A stretch of 19,974 bases of DNA from CAYYNP01 sp964472545 (GTDB lineage Bacteria > Planctomycetota > Planctomycetia > Pirellulales > Thermoguttaceae), in NCBI GenBank assembly GCA_964472545.1, contig CAYYNP010000187.1, positions 1 through 19,974 of the forward strand, given 5' to 3'. The translations under genes and the position numbers were made by a program. How positions within the stretch are numbered: position 1 is the first letter of the stretch; the number at the start of each line of letters is the position of its first letter. The notes under the pieces were generated by a model, which did no database searches, was not told the origin of the DNA, and was given only the letters and a program-made list of their open reading frames with translations. This document shows, piece by piece, positions 7,999 through 14,700 of this stretch.

Positions 7999-8027
7999 TT
8001 GGGAGAAGGGCTCGCAATCGCTATACT
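7999..8027 (+). promoter_or_regulatory. Putative promoter of the methyltransferase gene
   Basis: TTGGGA (7999-8004), exactly 17 nt, then TATACT (8022-8027), a 4/6 and 5/6 match to the sigma-70 consensus. Transcription would start near 8034, about 80 nt before the methyltransferase ATG. It separates this gene from the phospholipid operon upstream. Confidence 0.5.
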
Positions 8028-8116
8028 GAGATTCGTTGACGGCGATTCTTCGGAACCGATGGCCGAACGCAAACACCTGGGGTGCATTGAGGGGCCGGAT
8101 ACAAGTCACCGACGAC

Positions 8117-9229
8117 ATGAGTGCGAGTACAAACAGCGCGACCGTAACCGAATTGGCGGAGTACCTCCCGCCCGAATTGCGATCCTTAGACGATCCGCAG
8201 ACGGCAATCCCGGGAATTGCGAAAGACCCGAAACTGCTGGCGATGATCGACGAGGCGGTCCATCGAATTCCCACGGCCCACGACCTCTACCTGGGCGACG
8301 CCCGCGAAATGCCGGCCGTAGGGCCCAATTCGGTGCATCTGGTGCTCACGTCGCCGCCGTATTGGACGTTGAAGAAGTACCGAGAAACCGATGGGCAGTT
8401 GGGCCACGTTGCCGACTACGAGGAGTTCTTGGACGAGTTGGATCGAGTCTGGGAGGTTTGCCATCACGCTTTGGTTCCGGGTGGGCGCTTGATATGCGTC
8501 GTGGGTGACGTTTGCCTATCTCGCCGCAAGAACGGTGGCCGCCACACGGTAGTGCCATTGCACGCCTCGATTCAAGAGCGCTGCCGGAAGATCGGCTTCG
8601 ACAATGTGGCCCCTATCATCTGGCATAAGATTGCGAACGCCGTCTACGAGGTAGCAGGCGGATCGACCTTCCTGGGCAAGCCGTACGAACCCAACTCGGT
8701 GATCAAGAACGACATCGAGTTCATCCTGATGGAAAGGAAACCCGGTGGTTACCGGAAGCCCAGCTTGGCCGCGCGCGTGCTGAGCGTGATCTCGTCCGAA
8801 AACCACCACAAATGGTTTCAACAAATCTGGACCGGCCTGACGGGCGCGTCGACACGGAAACACCCGGCCCCCTACCCACTGGAACTCGCCGAGCGACTGA
8901 TCCGCATGTTCAGTTTCGTCGGCGATACGGTGCTCGATCCCTTCATGGGCACGGGCACCACGTCCGCCGCAGCCGTGCGACACGGCCGCAATAGCATCGG
9001 ATACGAGATCGACGGAAGCTACCTCGCCCAGGCCGCGCGGAGTGTGCGCGACGCTGCCGGCGACTTGTTCAGTCAAGCTGTAGTCAACGTACGTAACGAC
9101 CCCCAATCTCCACCAACGGCCTCGCCAGGCGGCACTTTGGACGATCGGGATTCAGAAGTCGTGGCTGCGGAGAGAAGATGTCACAGAAGAACATCTCGCG
9201 ATAGACGCGGGGCTTGCCGCGTGTTATAA
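8117..9229 (+). CDS. Solitary DNA methyltransferase (N4-cytosine or N6-adenine)
   Basis: A 370-residue S-adenosylmethionine-dependent DNA amino-methyltransferase. The catalytic motif IV TSPPYW (78-83) comes before the SAM-binding motif I DPFMGTGTT (274-282), i.e. the beta-class order. SPPY with a following W is common in N4-cytosine enzymes, but N6-adenine cannot be excluded. The target-recognition part is probably 130-250. Residues after about 325 are Arg/Ser/Pro-rich and look non-functional; the stop codon overlaps the -10 box of the next promoter, so the natural C-terminus may have been altered. ATG 8117 was chosen over a TTG at 8036 because the earlier part shows no domain. No restriction endonuclease is recognisable next to it, so it is either an orphan regulator or a remnant, or its partner is an unrecognised neighbour. 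Confidence 0.85.
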   Translation: MSASTNSATVTELAEYLPPELRSLDDPQTAIPGIAKDPKLLAMIDEAVHRIPTAHDLYLGDAREMPAVGPNSVHLVLTSPPYWTLKKYRETDGQLGHVADYEEFLDELDRVWEVCHHALVPGGRLICVVGDVCLSRRKNGGRHTVVPLHASIQERCRKIGFDNVAPIIWHKIANAVYEVAGGSTFLGKPYEPNSVIKNDIEFILMERKPGGYRKPSLAARVLSVISSENHHKWFQQIWTGLTGASTRKHPAPYPLELAERLIRMFSFVGDTVLDPFMGTGTTSAAAVRHGRNSIGYEIDGSYLAQAARSVRDAAGDLFSQAVVNVRNDPQSPPTASPGGTLDDRDSEVVAAERRCHRRTSRDRRGACRVL

Positions 9230-9230
9230 T
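9202..9230 (+). promoter_or_regulatory. Putative promoter of the ParA-type operon
   Basis: TAGACG (9202-9207), 17 nt, then a perfect TATAAT (9225-9230). The -10 box overlaps the methyltransferase stop codon (9227-9229). The predicted start is near 9237, giving a leader of about 90 nt before the ATPase gene. Confidence 0.6.
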
Positions 9231-9241
9231 CGCGACACTGC

Positions 9242-9264
9242 GAGTCTGGATCGGTTTCAGACTC
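9242..9264 (+). promoter_or_regulatory. Inverted repeat just after the predicted start site (candidate operator)
   Basis: GAGTCTG (9242-9248) and CAGACTC (9258-9264) are perfect 7-bp reverse complements with a 9-nt spacer. A further GTCTG half-site occurs at 9295-9299. Placed directly after the predicted transcription start of a ParA-like operon, it could be an autoregulatory operator or a partition-type binding site. Its role is inferred from position only. Confidence 0.4.
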
Positions 9265-9326
9265 AATCCAAAATGGGAAACACCCGTTAGAATTGTCTGA
9301 AGCAGTTCAACATTGCAGGGGGGAAC

Positions 9327-10217
9327 ATGGGCACTACAGTCGGCTTCGCAAGCGAAAAGGGCGGTGTTGGTAAGACAACGATTTGTTACCATATCGCCGT
9401 GGCATTGAGTCGTTATCATGGCAAAACAGTCCTCGTCGTCGATGGCGATTACCAACGTGGCGGTATCACGGGCAGATTCGTGCCGTCACTCATCGAGGAG
9501 TTCCGGTCCGGGCAAATCCAGGGAACGACGCTGTACAACAAGTTCCTCCAGTTGTACAGTGCGACATCTCTCACGCCGGATGTGGATATCGTGGACACTG
9601 CCCACACTAGAATTCAACTCATGCCGGCCGACCCGCGTCTATCGCAAGTCACGGTTGAGAAGATACCCACAACGAACAACATTCGAGAGAATACGCGTAG
9701 TCTTTGGCGGCACCTTTCTGTCCTCGACGTTGTGCTCGAGTCAATTAGCGACGAGTACGACTACATCCTCGTGGATTCGCATCCCGATATCAACGACCTG
9801 CTGCGTACAATTATTTACGCATGCGATTACGTGTGTTCGCCGGTCAAACTGGATTTGCAGTCAACAGTTGGGGTAGTGTCGGCGATTGAGGCCATCAATA
9901 ACGTCAATAGCGATGTTGAGATGGTCGCCAGTACGACCGACAATGAGATTGAGTATTCGCCAACAGAATATGCTGGGGCGATCGCAACGCAAGCGCGTGA
10001 GTGGGGCGGCATTTTGAAATGGACGGAGCGAACCGAGTACCGCCGCATTAGGCAGACTGGCCCAATCTTCAAGGCGTATGTCACGGAGGGCGATGGATTG
10101 CGGCAGGCAGCACGCGATCGTTGCCCAGTCTTCGATGTAGCTGGCCAAAACGCAGACAAGCAATCCGACCAGTTGCGTGCACTTACTGAGGAGTTTCTCG
10201 ATCGATGTCCAGTATGA
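9327..10217 (+). CDS. ParA/MinD-superfamily ATPase
   Basis: A 296-residue P-loop ATPase of the deviant Walker A (ParA/MinD) group. KGGVGKTT (11-18) contains the signature lysine K11 and the P-loop lysine K16. VVDGDYQRG (37-45) is the Walker A' motif and YILVDSHPD (146-154) is Walker B. There is no N-terminal helix-turn-helix, as in small type Ib ParA or MinD-like proteins. The segment between about 193 and 255 does not resemble the usual ParA core and may be a specific partner-binding region. AGGGGGG at 9317-9323 gives a strong ribosome site before ATG 9327. The base composition is visibly AT-richer than the flanking genes, suggesting acquisition. The stop overlaps the next start (ATGA at 10214-10217). 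It could partition a mobile element, position a complex, or serve a defence function with the methyltransferase; the sequence does not decide. Confidence 0.85.
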   Translation: MGTTVGFASEKGGVGKTTICYHIAVALSRYHGKTVLVVDGDYQRGGITGRFVPSLIEEFRSGQIQGTTLYNKFLQLYSATSLTPDVDIVDTAHTRIQLMPADPRLSQVTVEKIPTTNNIRENTRSLWRHLSVLDVVLESISDEYDYILVDSHPDINDLLRTIIYACDYVCSPVKLDLQSTVGVVSAIEAINNVNSDVEMVASTTDNEIEYSPTEYAGAIATQAREWGGILKWTERTEYRRIRQTGPIFKAYVTEGDGLRQAARDRCPVFDVAGQNADKQSDQLRALTEEFLDRCPV

Positions 10218-10687
10218 GACACGACATAGACGTTCGCCTTCTTGTTCGTTGGCTTGGCGTTCCGGGGGCCAAAGCGGGGTTGAAAGAGAGTCGGAACTGC
10301 TCTGTCGAGGTATTGCGTCGACTAGCAAAACAGTTTGAAGTCGTGACCGGAAAGAAGGCCACGCGCAACGAACTCATTGAGAAGATCGTTCGCGTGGCAA
10401 GTAAACGAATCGACAAGTCTCTTGATGAGCTATTCGGCATGCAGCAGGAAGAACTTGTTAGCTATTTCGAGGACATTGGTGTTGAGCCCGAAGAACTGCT
10501 TGATCTCTTGAAGCAACTGGAGCTCGATCCCGGCCGTGAAGGACGGAGGAACCTCGTGCGGTTTGTAGCCCGTGAGTTGTGCGAAACCGGCCGGTTCAAG
10601 CGAATTGCGTCGAAGGGAGCATCAACCGATGACTCGAATGAAAACCACATTCGGTCATTTCCGTCCGGAATAGTGAGCGATGGGTAA
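10214..10687 (+). CDS. Small helical partner of the ParA-type ATPase, unrecognised
   Basis: A 157-residue soluble protein I do not recognise. The start at 10214 overlaps the ATPase stop as ATGA, the usual sign of translational coupling, and was preferred to ATG 10205. Residues 29-64 and 79-107 each form two helices separated by a short loop with a basic or Gly turn ('KKATRNELIEKIV', 'DIGVEPEELLDLL'). These are similar in spacing to SAP or Rho-N-like helix-extension-helix units that bind nucleic acid. Residues 108-132 are basic; the last 25 residues look disordered. By position it would be the ParB/ParG-like adaptor of the ATPase, but it has no ParB nuclease or ribbon-helix-helix motif that I can see. 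Low-GC composition matches the ATPase gene. Confidence 0.7.
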   Translation: MRHDIDVRLLVRWLGVPGAKAGLKESRNCSVEVLRRLAKQFEVVTGKKATRNELIEKIVRVASKRIDKSLDELFGMQQEELVSYFEDIGVEPEELLDLLKQLELDPGREGRRNLVRFVARELCETGRFKRIASKGASTDDSNENHIRSFPSGIVSDG

Positions 10688-10836
10688 AGAGGGCTCTCGG
10701 ACTGTCGACAGGCCGATTTCCGGTTGTCGCCCACACCGCGGAGCCAGAAGCGCCCTGCCCACCGGCTACCGAATCAATGTTCCGCCCGTCGTTCTCAAAG
10801 CTCCATGCGGCCGACCGCCGCTCACTTGGCTCACCC

Positions 10837-11985
10837 TCACGTGCCGCCGAATTGGGGATAGGGGTGGGGGGCGCACTGATAGTGTTGGGGACGCGTCATG
10901 TGCGTGGGGATCGGACGGGAAAGTACTGGCGGCGTCACGATTCGAACCGGCGGGGCCGCGGCCGGACTGCCGGCGGCACGCCAGCCGGAGGTCGGCAGCG
11001 ATACCGGGCTGGCTTGGCGGCCGACCGGAGAGGCGTCGACGGAAAGCGTGCCGGCCAAGGCACCCGGCGCCGGCGACGCCGACGCCTTGGGCACGCGGTA
11101 GATCGAGTTCGATGTGGGACGCGCCCGACGGCCGTCGGCCAGCATTCCCGACGGCGGGCTGACCGGCGGCGAGAAGCCCGGCGACGATTCCGTCGGCACT
11201 GCCCTCGGCAGCGGATCCAACGGCGAGCCCTGCTTGACCCACGCCAACCAGGTCTCCTGCAGCGCGGCGGGCCCGGCGATTCCATAATGCCGCTGTACGG
11301 CTGCCGACCAGTCGCCGGAGTTCAGCCCGTCGCCGAGGAAGGCCACGTACTTCCGTCTGCCCCCCTTGCGGATCAGAAACGTGGCCAGCGAGTGGCCCTG
11401 CGCATACAGCGGCATGAAGTCCTTGGGGTATTGCTTCATGGCGAACATCCGGCCAAAGGCGATGCCGCGGCCCGTGCGGAGGTAGTTGTAGAGGTGGCGT
11501 CGGTGCTTGTTCTGCTCGCTGTAGTGTTCCACGCTGCTGGCCGCCCCTTCGTCGGCCCAACGCGGCAGAGGCTGACGGAAGTGGCTGGCGAAAATCGTGT
11601 GCAGGATTTCGTGCGGCAGGACGGAATCCAGCAGCCGCTCCCTGGGCCCTTGGATGACCATCCGCCAACCGTAGACCTCGCCGCGGTCGAAGTTGAACTT
11701 CGTCTCGCCGCCGGCTCCCAGGTTGCCGCCGGCCCGCGCCGTGATCATGCACGCCTGCGACCAGTTGGGCATCGCCTTGCCCAGCCACTCGACGGCCAGG
11801 TCGCGGCGGTACTTCTCGGCCGCCACGGCAATCTGCCGCGCCAGCGTCGGGTCGGGCGTGTCGACGATGAAGTTGGCCGTCTTGACCCTCGCCCCCAACG
11901 ACACGGCCACCATCGACACGAACAGAACGGCCGCCAACAAGGCGACGCGGAGTTGACGAGCTTCCATGCTCTTGCTCACTTCCAT
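10837..11985 (-). CDS. Exported HExxH zinc metallopeptidase-like protein
   Basis: A 382-residue protein with a hydrophobic signal segment (about 11-31) and a gluzincin/peptidase-MA-like core. HEILH (125-129) supplies two zinc ligands and the catalytic Glu. RWADEGAAS (142-150) supplies the likely third ligand E146, at the spacing expected in this group. YLRTGRG and YAQGHSLATFLI (194-205) match the helical C-lobe of the family. From about residue 255 the chain is Pro/Ser/Ala-rich and probably disordered. The frame stays open for 78 codons upstream, but only ATG 11985 or ATG 11967 place the signal sequence at the N-terminus; no strong Shine-Dalgarno separates them. It probably acts outside the cytoplasm. 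The substrate is unknown, and many members of this family in related bacteria are uncharacterised. Confidence 0.75.
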   Translation of the reverse strand: MEVSKSMEARQLRVALLAAVLFVSMVAVSLGARVKTANFIVDTPDPTLARQIAVAAEKYRRDLAVEWLGKAMPNWSQACMITARAGGNLGAGGETKFNFDRGEVYGWRMVIQGPRERLLDSVLPHEILHTIFASHFRQPLPRWADEGAASSVEHYSEQNKHRRHLYNYLRTGRGIAFGRMFAMKQYPKDFMPLYAQGHSLATFLIRKGGRRKYVAFLGDGLNSGDWSAAVQRHYGIAGPAALQETWLAWVKQGSPLDPLPRAVPTESSPGFSPPVSPPSGMLADGRRARPTSNSIYRVPKASASPAPGALAGTLSVDASPVGRQASPVSLPTSGWRAAGSPAAAPPVRIVTPPVLSRPIPTHMTRPQHYQCAPHPYPQFGGT

Positions 11986-12292
11986 GTTGGTCAGAAGAGG
12001 AATCGGCCCGAGCGACGTCGGGCGAAGTGACGCCGCGTGCCAAGTGCAAACCGCACGCCAAAGCCGCCGCGACGTTGGCCGCCTTTCGCTCGTCGGGCGT
12101 GGCCGGCCTGTTTGGCAGTCGTCCGGTGACCGCGTGCCGACAGGCAGCCGCCACGTGTTGGCCGATTCCCTTGTAAACTTTTCAGGATGTGAATGTAACT
12201 CACCACCGCAGAACCACAAACCCCATTTCGGCCGCCGTCGATGCTGTCAGTGCTAGCAACCGATGGCACGAAAATGAGTTCTCTTGGTCGGC
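11986..12292. other. Upstream region of the metallopeptidase gene
   Basis: About 300 bp between the metallopeptidase start and the palindromic element at 12293. It should contain the minus-strand promoter, probably in the AT-richer patch near 12170-12200, but no -35/-10 pair with good spacing is convincing. The frame that is open upstream of the peptidase start lacks the features of a protein. Confidence 0.4.
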
Positions 12293-12368
12293 TGTGCCAC
12301 TGCTTCGCAGAAGCAGTGCTTGCTGCACGCAAGCACGGACGGAACTGCTTCTGTGAAGCAGTGGCACA
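12293..12368. repeat. 76-bp double palindrome, family 2, second copy
   Basis: The arms at 12293-12317 and 12344-12368 are reverse complements at 24 of 25 positions. Each arm is itself a hairpin (CACTGCTTC-GCA-GAAGCAGTG in the left arm). A third hairpin GCTTGC/GCAAGC lies inside (12318-12323, 12329-12334). The arms match the element at 5881-5954, whereas the inner part differs. It lies 18 bp beyond the stop of the lipoprotein gene and upstream of the metallopeptidase. Confidence 0.85.
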
Positions 12369-12386
12369 CGTGCTTACCGTGCGCAG

Positions 12387-13292
12387 CTACCGCCAGACGC
12401 TTCCACCCGGATTCGTAGCGATCACCGACGGCCGCCGCGAGCCGGACGAGGGCGATTGTGGCTGGCCCAGATCGAACAGCGGTGCCCCGTCGTACGTCGG
12501 CACGGTCCAGAGTTGCGCCGTGGCGCTCGACAGCCGGTTGACCTCGACGTCGCCCAAATCGAGCCGCATGGAGAAGTCGGCCGACGGGCTCTCGATCTTG
12601 ACCGTACCCGGTATGTACGAGCCGGTCAGCGGGTCGCGGCGATGGTTGCTGGCCAGCGAGCGGGCGATGAGTTGGCCCTGAGGATTGAAGTACTGCTGCT
12701 GAAGCACCCAAAGCTGCCGGGCGTCGACGATCGTCGATTTGTAGGCGGGCCCTTCGGGCGTGTCGCGCAACGTGCGCACTTCGAGCTTGCCGCCGGGCAG
12801 CGTGATCGGGCCTTCGTGCGGCAGCGCGGGATCGAACTCGACCAGCCCCAACGCCTCGATCATCCAGGCGGGATCGATCGGCACCATCCGCCGCGCCGGG
12901 CTGGCGGCGAATTGGTCGTGGCGGCAGAAGTAGACCCCCGGCTGCTCGTTACGCTTCACCCAAAACCAGAAGAGTTCCTCGTTGCTGCCGACGTCCAACT
13001 CGGGCGAGTTCCAGAACTCGGCCTGCAAGCGCAGCCGTTTGGGCCGCGCAACCGCCACACTCGCACGGAGCTTCGGCATGCCCGGGCCCGTGAGCGTGGC
13101 TTGGTCGGCCGCGTAGGACTGGATCCACGAACTGTTGGTGTTGACTGTCTGAATGACTTCTTCCAGCGTCCGATGGGGGATCGGCGTTGGCTGTGGAGCG
13201 AGTTGATTGCGGATTTGCTCGAGAACACGGCACCCCGTCAATAGCGATAACCCCAGGGGCAGTAGCAGCAATACGCGGCGGGATCCGTCCAT
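12387..13292 (-). CDS. Predicted lipoprotein with a LolA/LolB-like body
   Basis: A 301-residue lipoprotein. Residues 1-20 are a lipoprotein signal (MDGSRR, then a Leu-rich core) ending in the lipobox LTGC, with lipidation expected at C21. The body is rich in beta strands with alternating hydrophobic residues: ASVAVARPKRLRLQAEF (77-93) and EELFWFWVKRN (105-115), then further strand pairs to about 265. This is the pattern of LolA/LolB or DUF4292-like lipid-binding half-barrels, though I cannot confirm a family. The C-terminus after 275 is disordered. AGGA 8 nt before ATG 13292 fixes the start. It is flanked on both sides by palindromic repeats and lies downstream of the CxxxC gene on the same strand. 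Confidence 0.75.
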   Translation of the reverse strand: MDGSRRVLLLLPLGLSLLTGCRVLEQIRNQLAPQPTPIPHRTLEEVIQTVNTNSSWIQSYAADQATLTGPGMPKLRASVAVARPKRLRLQAEFWNSPELDVGSNEELFWFWVKRNEQPGVYFCRHDQFAASPARRMVPIDPAWMIEALGLVEFDPALPHEGPITLPGGKLEVRTLRDTPEGPAYKSTIVDARQLWVLQQQYFNPQGQLIARSLASNHRRDPLTGSYIPGTVKIESPSADFSMRLDLGDVEVNRLSSATAQLWTVPTYDGAPLFDLGQPQSPSSGSRRPSVIATNPGGSVWR

Positions 13293-13331
13293 GGATTCGT
13301 CCTGGGGGCGGGGTTTCTCTTGGGGATGGCC

Positions 13332-13432
13332 AAGTCGCCGTGCCGGCGACTGCTAAACGATGCTGACAAAGTCGCCGTGCCGGCGACTGCTAAACGGTGT
13401 TGACAAAGTCGCCGTGCCGCGACTGCTAAACG
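13332..13432. repeat. Three tandem copies of the 28-bp palindrome (37-bp period)
   Basis: Copies at 13332-13359, 13369-13396 and 13406-13432 (the last missing one base) carry the same unit as the cluster at 4579-4719. The 9-bp spacers, ATGCTGACA and GTGTTGACA, are nearly identical, so the true tandem unit is 37 bp. Each copy contains the hairpin AGTCGCCG-TGC-CGGCGACT. The array sits between the CxxxC gene (stop 13477) and the lipoprotein start (13292), both on the minus strand. Confidence 0.9.
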
Positions 13433-13476
13433 GCTCTTGCTATACGGGGCTACGGTACGCTCGGTTCCGTTGCGGC

Positions 13477-13950
13477 CTATTCGAGAAGCTTTGCCAGCTC
13501 TTCCTGGATCTGCTCGATTCGCGACGCCGCCGGATCGACCGACGGGACGTGATACGTTGTCTCGCGCCGCGGGCAATACAACACCAGCACTTCGCGGCCG
13601 TGCTCGTCGGCGTCGGTCTCTTCCAGTCGCATCACGCGGCGGCGGACCAACAACAACGCCAGCACGTAACGCACGTCCTCGCGTTCGGGCTGCTCGCCCA
13701 ACTCGTCGAAGAACTGCAGCATCACGTCGTTCGGGGCCCAGTGCTTCCGGTTGGCATTGCGGTCGGGGATCTGCGACTTCCACCAGCCGATGGCGTCCTC
13801 CGGCGGACCGTTCCACGCCTCGGCCGAATAGTCGCATCGCCGGACCTCGGCCCCGTCGGCCACCAGCACCGAATAGAACGTCTCGCCCGGCAGCAACTCC
13901 CGGTCGCTGGCCTCACAATGCCGCGTACAGCGTTGAACCTCGAAATCCAT
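13477..13950 (-). CDS. Conserved hypothetical protein with an N-terminal CxxxC motif
   Basis: A 157-residue cytoplasmic protein with no function I can name. The N-terminus MDFEVQRCTRHC carries a C8-x3-C12 pair. It is followed by a compact beta-rich segment (GETFYSVLVADG, RCDYS), a WxxxxP motif around WWKSQIP (56-62), a helix with PNDVMLQFFDEL (73-84) and an Arg-rich strand pair (98-130). It ends in an amphipathic helix. No signal peptide or membrane segment is present. It starts 34 nt downstream of the zinc-ribbon gene on the same strand, suggesting one transcript. My impression that such proteins are common in planctomycetes is from memory and unverified. Confidence 0.75.
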   Translation of the reverse strand: MDFEVQRCTRHCEASDRELLPGETFYSVLVADGAEVRRCDYSAEAWNGPPEDAIGWWKSQIPDRNANRKHWAPNDVMLQFFDELGEQPEREDVRYVLALLLVRRRVMRLEETDADEHGREVLVLYCPRRETTYHVPSVDPAASRIEQIQEELAKLLE

Positions 13951-13984
13951 GGCGGGCGGAGAGTACCCGAAACGCCCAAACGAT

Positions 13985-14206
13985 TCAATACGCAGTGAAG
14001 AACCGGTGATCGGTCCCCCCCGAGCCGATCCGGATCCGCACCCGTTTCATGCACCTCGGGCAGTGCCCCTCGTAGGCGGTTTCGTCTTGATTGACGTAAA
14101 CCCTTGTGTAGACGTCACAACAGGCAAATCGAATGCCCACGAATCGGCGGCCCGGCATGGCTGGAGATGTCGCCGAAGACCCTCCTCGCGAGGGGGGGAC
14201 TCGCAT
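13985..14206 (-). CDS. Small zinc-ribbon protein ending in RFFTAY
   Basis: A 73-residue protein (57 residues if it starts at ATG 14158). The body RRFVGIRFACCDVYTRVYV is followed by YEGHCPRCMKRVRIRIG and ends in GGTDHRFFTAY. Two cysteine pairs (CC and CPRC) suggest a single structural zinc site. The region upstream of 14206 stays open to 14401 but reads like non-coding sequence, and no Shine-Dalgarno decides between ATG 14242, 14206 and 14158. I recall near-identical short proteins in planctomycete genomes, where the conserved part begins close to the second of these starts. It lies upstream of the CxxxC gene and is divergent from the leucine operon. The function is unknown; nucleic-acid or protein binding is possible. 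Confidence 0.7.
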   Translation of the reverse strand: MRVPPSRGGSSATSPAMPGRRFVGIRFACCDVYTRVYVNQDETAYEGHCPRCMKRVRIRIGSGGTDHRFFTAY

Positions 14207-14416
14207 GACGTCGCTAGAGATATCGAGATGCTCGCCGGCCATCTGACTGAATCCGCACGGGTTGAAACCCAATCGTACCTCCCGAAAACGCCGTGAGATT
14301 ACCGCAGGCGGGAATCGGGGCAAAGAGCGATTTGCCTGAAACGTGCCCCATGAGCGAGTGGCGTAAATACACAGAATAGACAGCTTGCCACCGGCTTCCA
14401 CTCGCTCGGGCCGAAC

Positions 14417-14445
14417 TTGACCCGCCCAGGTGTGTCCGGTAAAGT
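14417..14445 (+). promoter_or_regulatory. Promoter of the leucine leader-leuA unit
   Basis: TTGACC (14417-14422), exactly 17 nt, then TAAAGT (14440-14445), a 5/6 and 4/6 match to the sigma-70 consensus. The predicted start is near 14452, giving a 40-nt leader before the leucine-rich peptide ORF. Confidence 0.65.
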
Positions 14446-14491
14446 AGAGAGACCTGCGGTAGATGTCCGCAAAGAGACGAGAAACGCGATC

Positions 14492-14554
14492 ATGAATCGG
14501 CTGTCGAACCTCCTGTTGTTGTTACCCACGGCGCTTATCGGGCGCCGGCCGTAG
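14492..14554 (+). CDS. leuL: Leucine-rich leader peptide of the leuA attenuator
   Basis: A 20-codon ORF (ATG 14492 to TAG 14552-14554) coding for a peptide with seven leucines. Five of them are consecutive, at codons 7-11: CTC CTG TTG TTG TTA (14510-14524). Rare TTA/TTG codons in this high-GC sequence make translation sensitive to leucyl-tRNA supply. A purine-rich AAAGAGACGAGAAA (14471-14484) precedes the start. The ORF follows a good promoter and ends exactly where the antiterminator arm begins. The peptide itself is expected to have no function beyond sensing charged tRNA-Leu, as in enterobacterial leuL and actinobacterial leucine leaders. The gene symbol is by functional analogy. Confidence 0.8.
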   Translation: MNRLSNLLLLLPTALIGRRP

Positions 14555-14629
14555 GTTCGTAAACAGCCGTTTCTGTTGCTTCATTAGCCCACACGAACCT
14601 CAAGGCCGGAAGATGCCTTGGGGTTTTTT
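14553..14629 (+). promoter_or_regulatory. Transcription attenuator (antiterminator versus terminator) before leuA
   Basis: Two overlapping, mutually exclusive helices are visible. The antiterminator pairs AGGTTCGT (14553-14560) with ACGAACCT (14593-14600), a perfect 8 bp; a small AACAG/CTGTT hairpin can stack inside it. The terminator pairs CCTCAAGGC (14598-14606) with GCCTTGGGG (14615-14623) and is followed by six T. The shared arm (14598-14600) prevents both from forming. A ribosome at the leader stop codon (14552-14554) would cover the first antiterminator arm and allow termination when leucine is plentiful. A ribosome stalled at the leucine codons (14510-14524) would leave it free and allow readthrough. 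Confidence 0.82.
14598..14629 (+). terminator. Intrinsic terminator of the leuA leader
   Basis: A 9-bp stem (one G-U pair) with an 8-nt loop, then T6 G T3, with two extra A-U pairs possible at the base. It lies 155 nt before the leuA start and points in the same direction, so it serves as a conditional terminator rather than ending an upstream gene. Confidence 0.88.
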
Positions 14630-14700
14630 GTTTGGATGCGAGTCGTTCGAATGCAAAACGACGCGAGCGGAAATCGACGTTGGGGTCCCACGAGGGCGTG

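Noticed and set aside
8036..8116. N-terminal extension of the methyltransferase from TTG 8036
   Set aside because: It would start within a few bases of the predicted transcription start and adds 27 residues without family features; ATG 8117 is more likely.
9084..9455. A 123-residue minus-strand frame between the methyltransferase and the ATPase
   Set aside because: It overlaps the promoter, operator-like repeat and both flanking genes, with no domain or ribosome site.
10920..10955. Sequence resembling a tRNA T-loop (GGTTCGAATC on the minus strand)
   Set aside because: The flanking bases do not form a T stem or acceptor stem, and the region codes for the Pro-rich tail of the metallopeptidase.
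13332..13432. CRISPR-like array of three 28-bp repeats
   Set aside because: The spacers are only 9 bp and nearly identical, the repeat is a near-complete palindrome, and there are no cas genes. It is a dispersed palindrome family.
14299..14529. A 76-residue minus-strand frame over the leu promoter region
   Set aside because: It has no Shine-Dalgarno and no domain, and it overlaps the leader promoter and leader ORF, which have better support.
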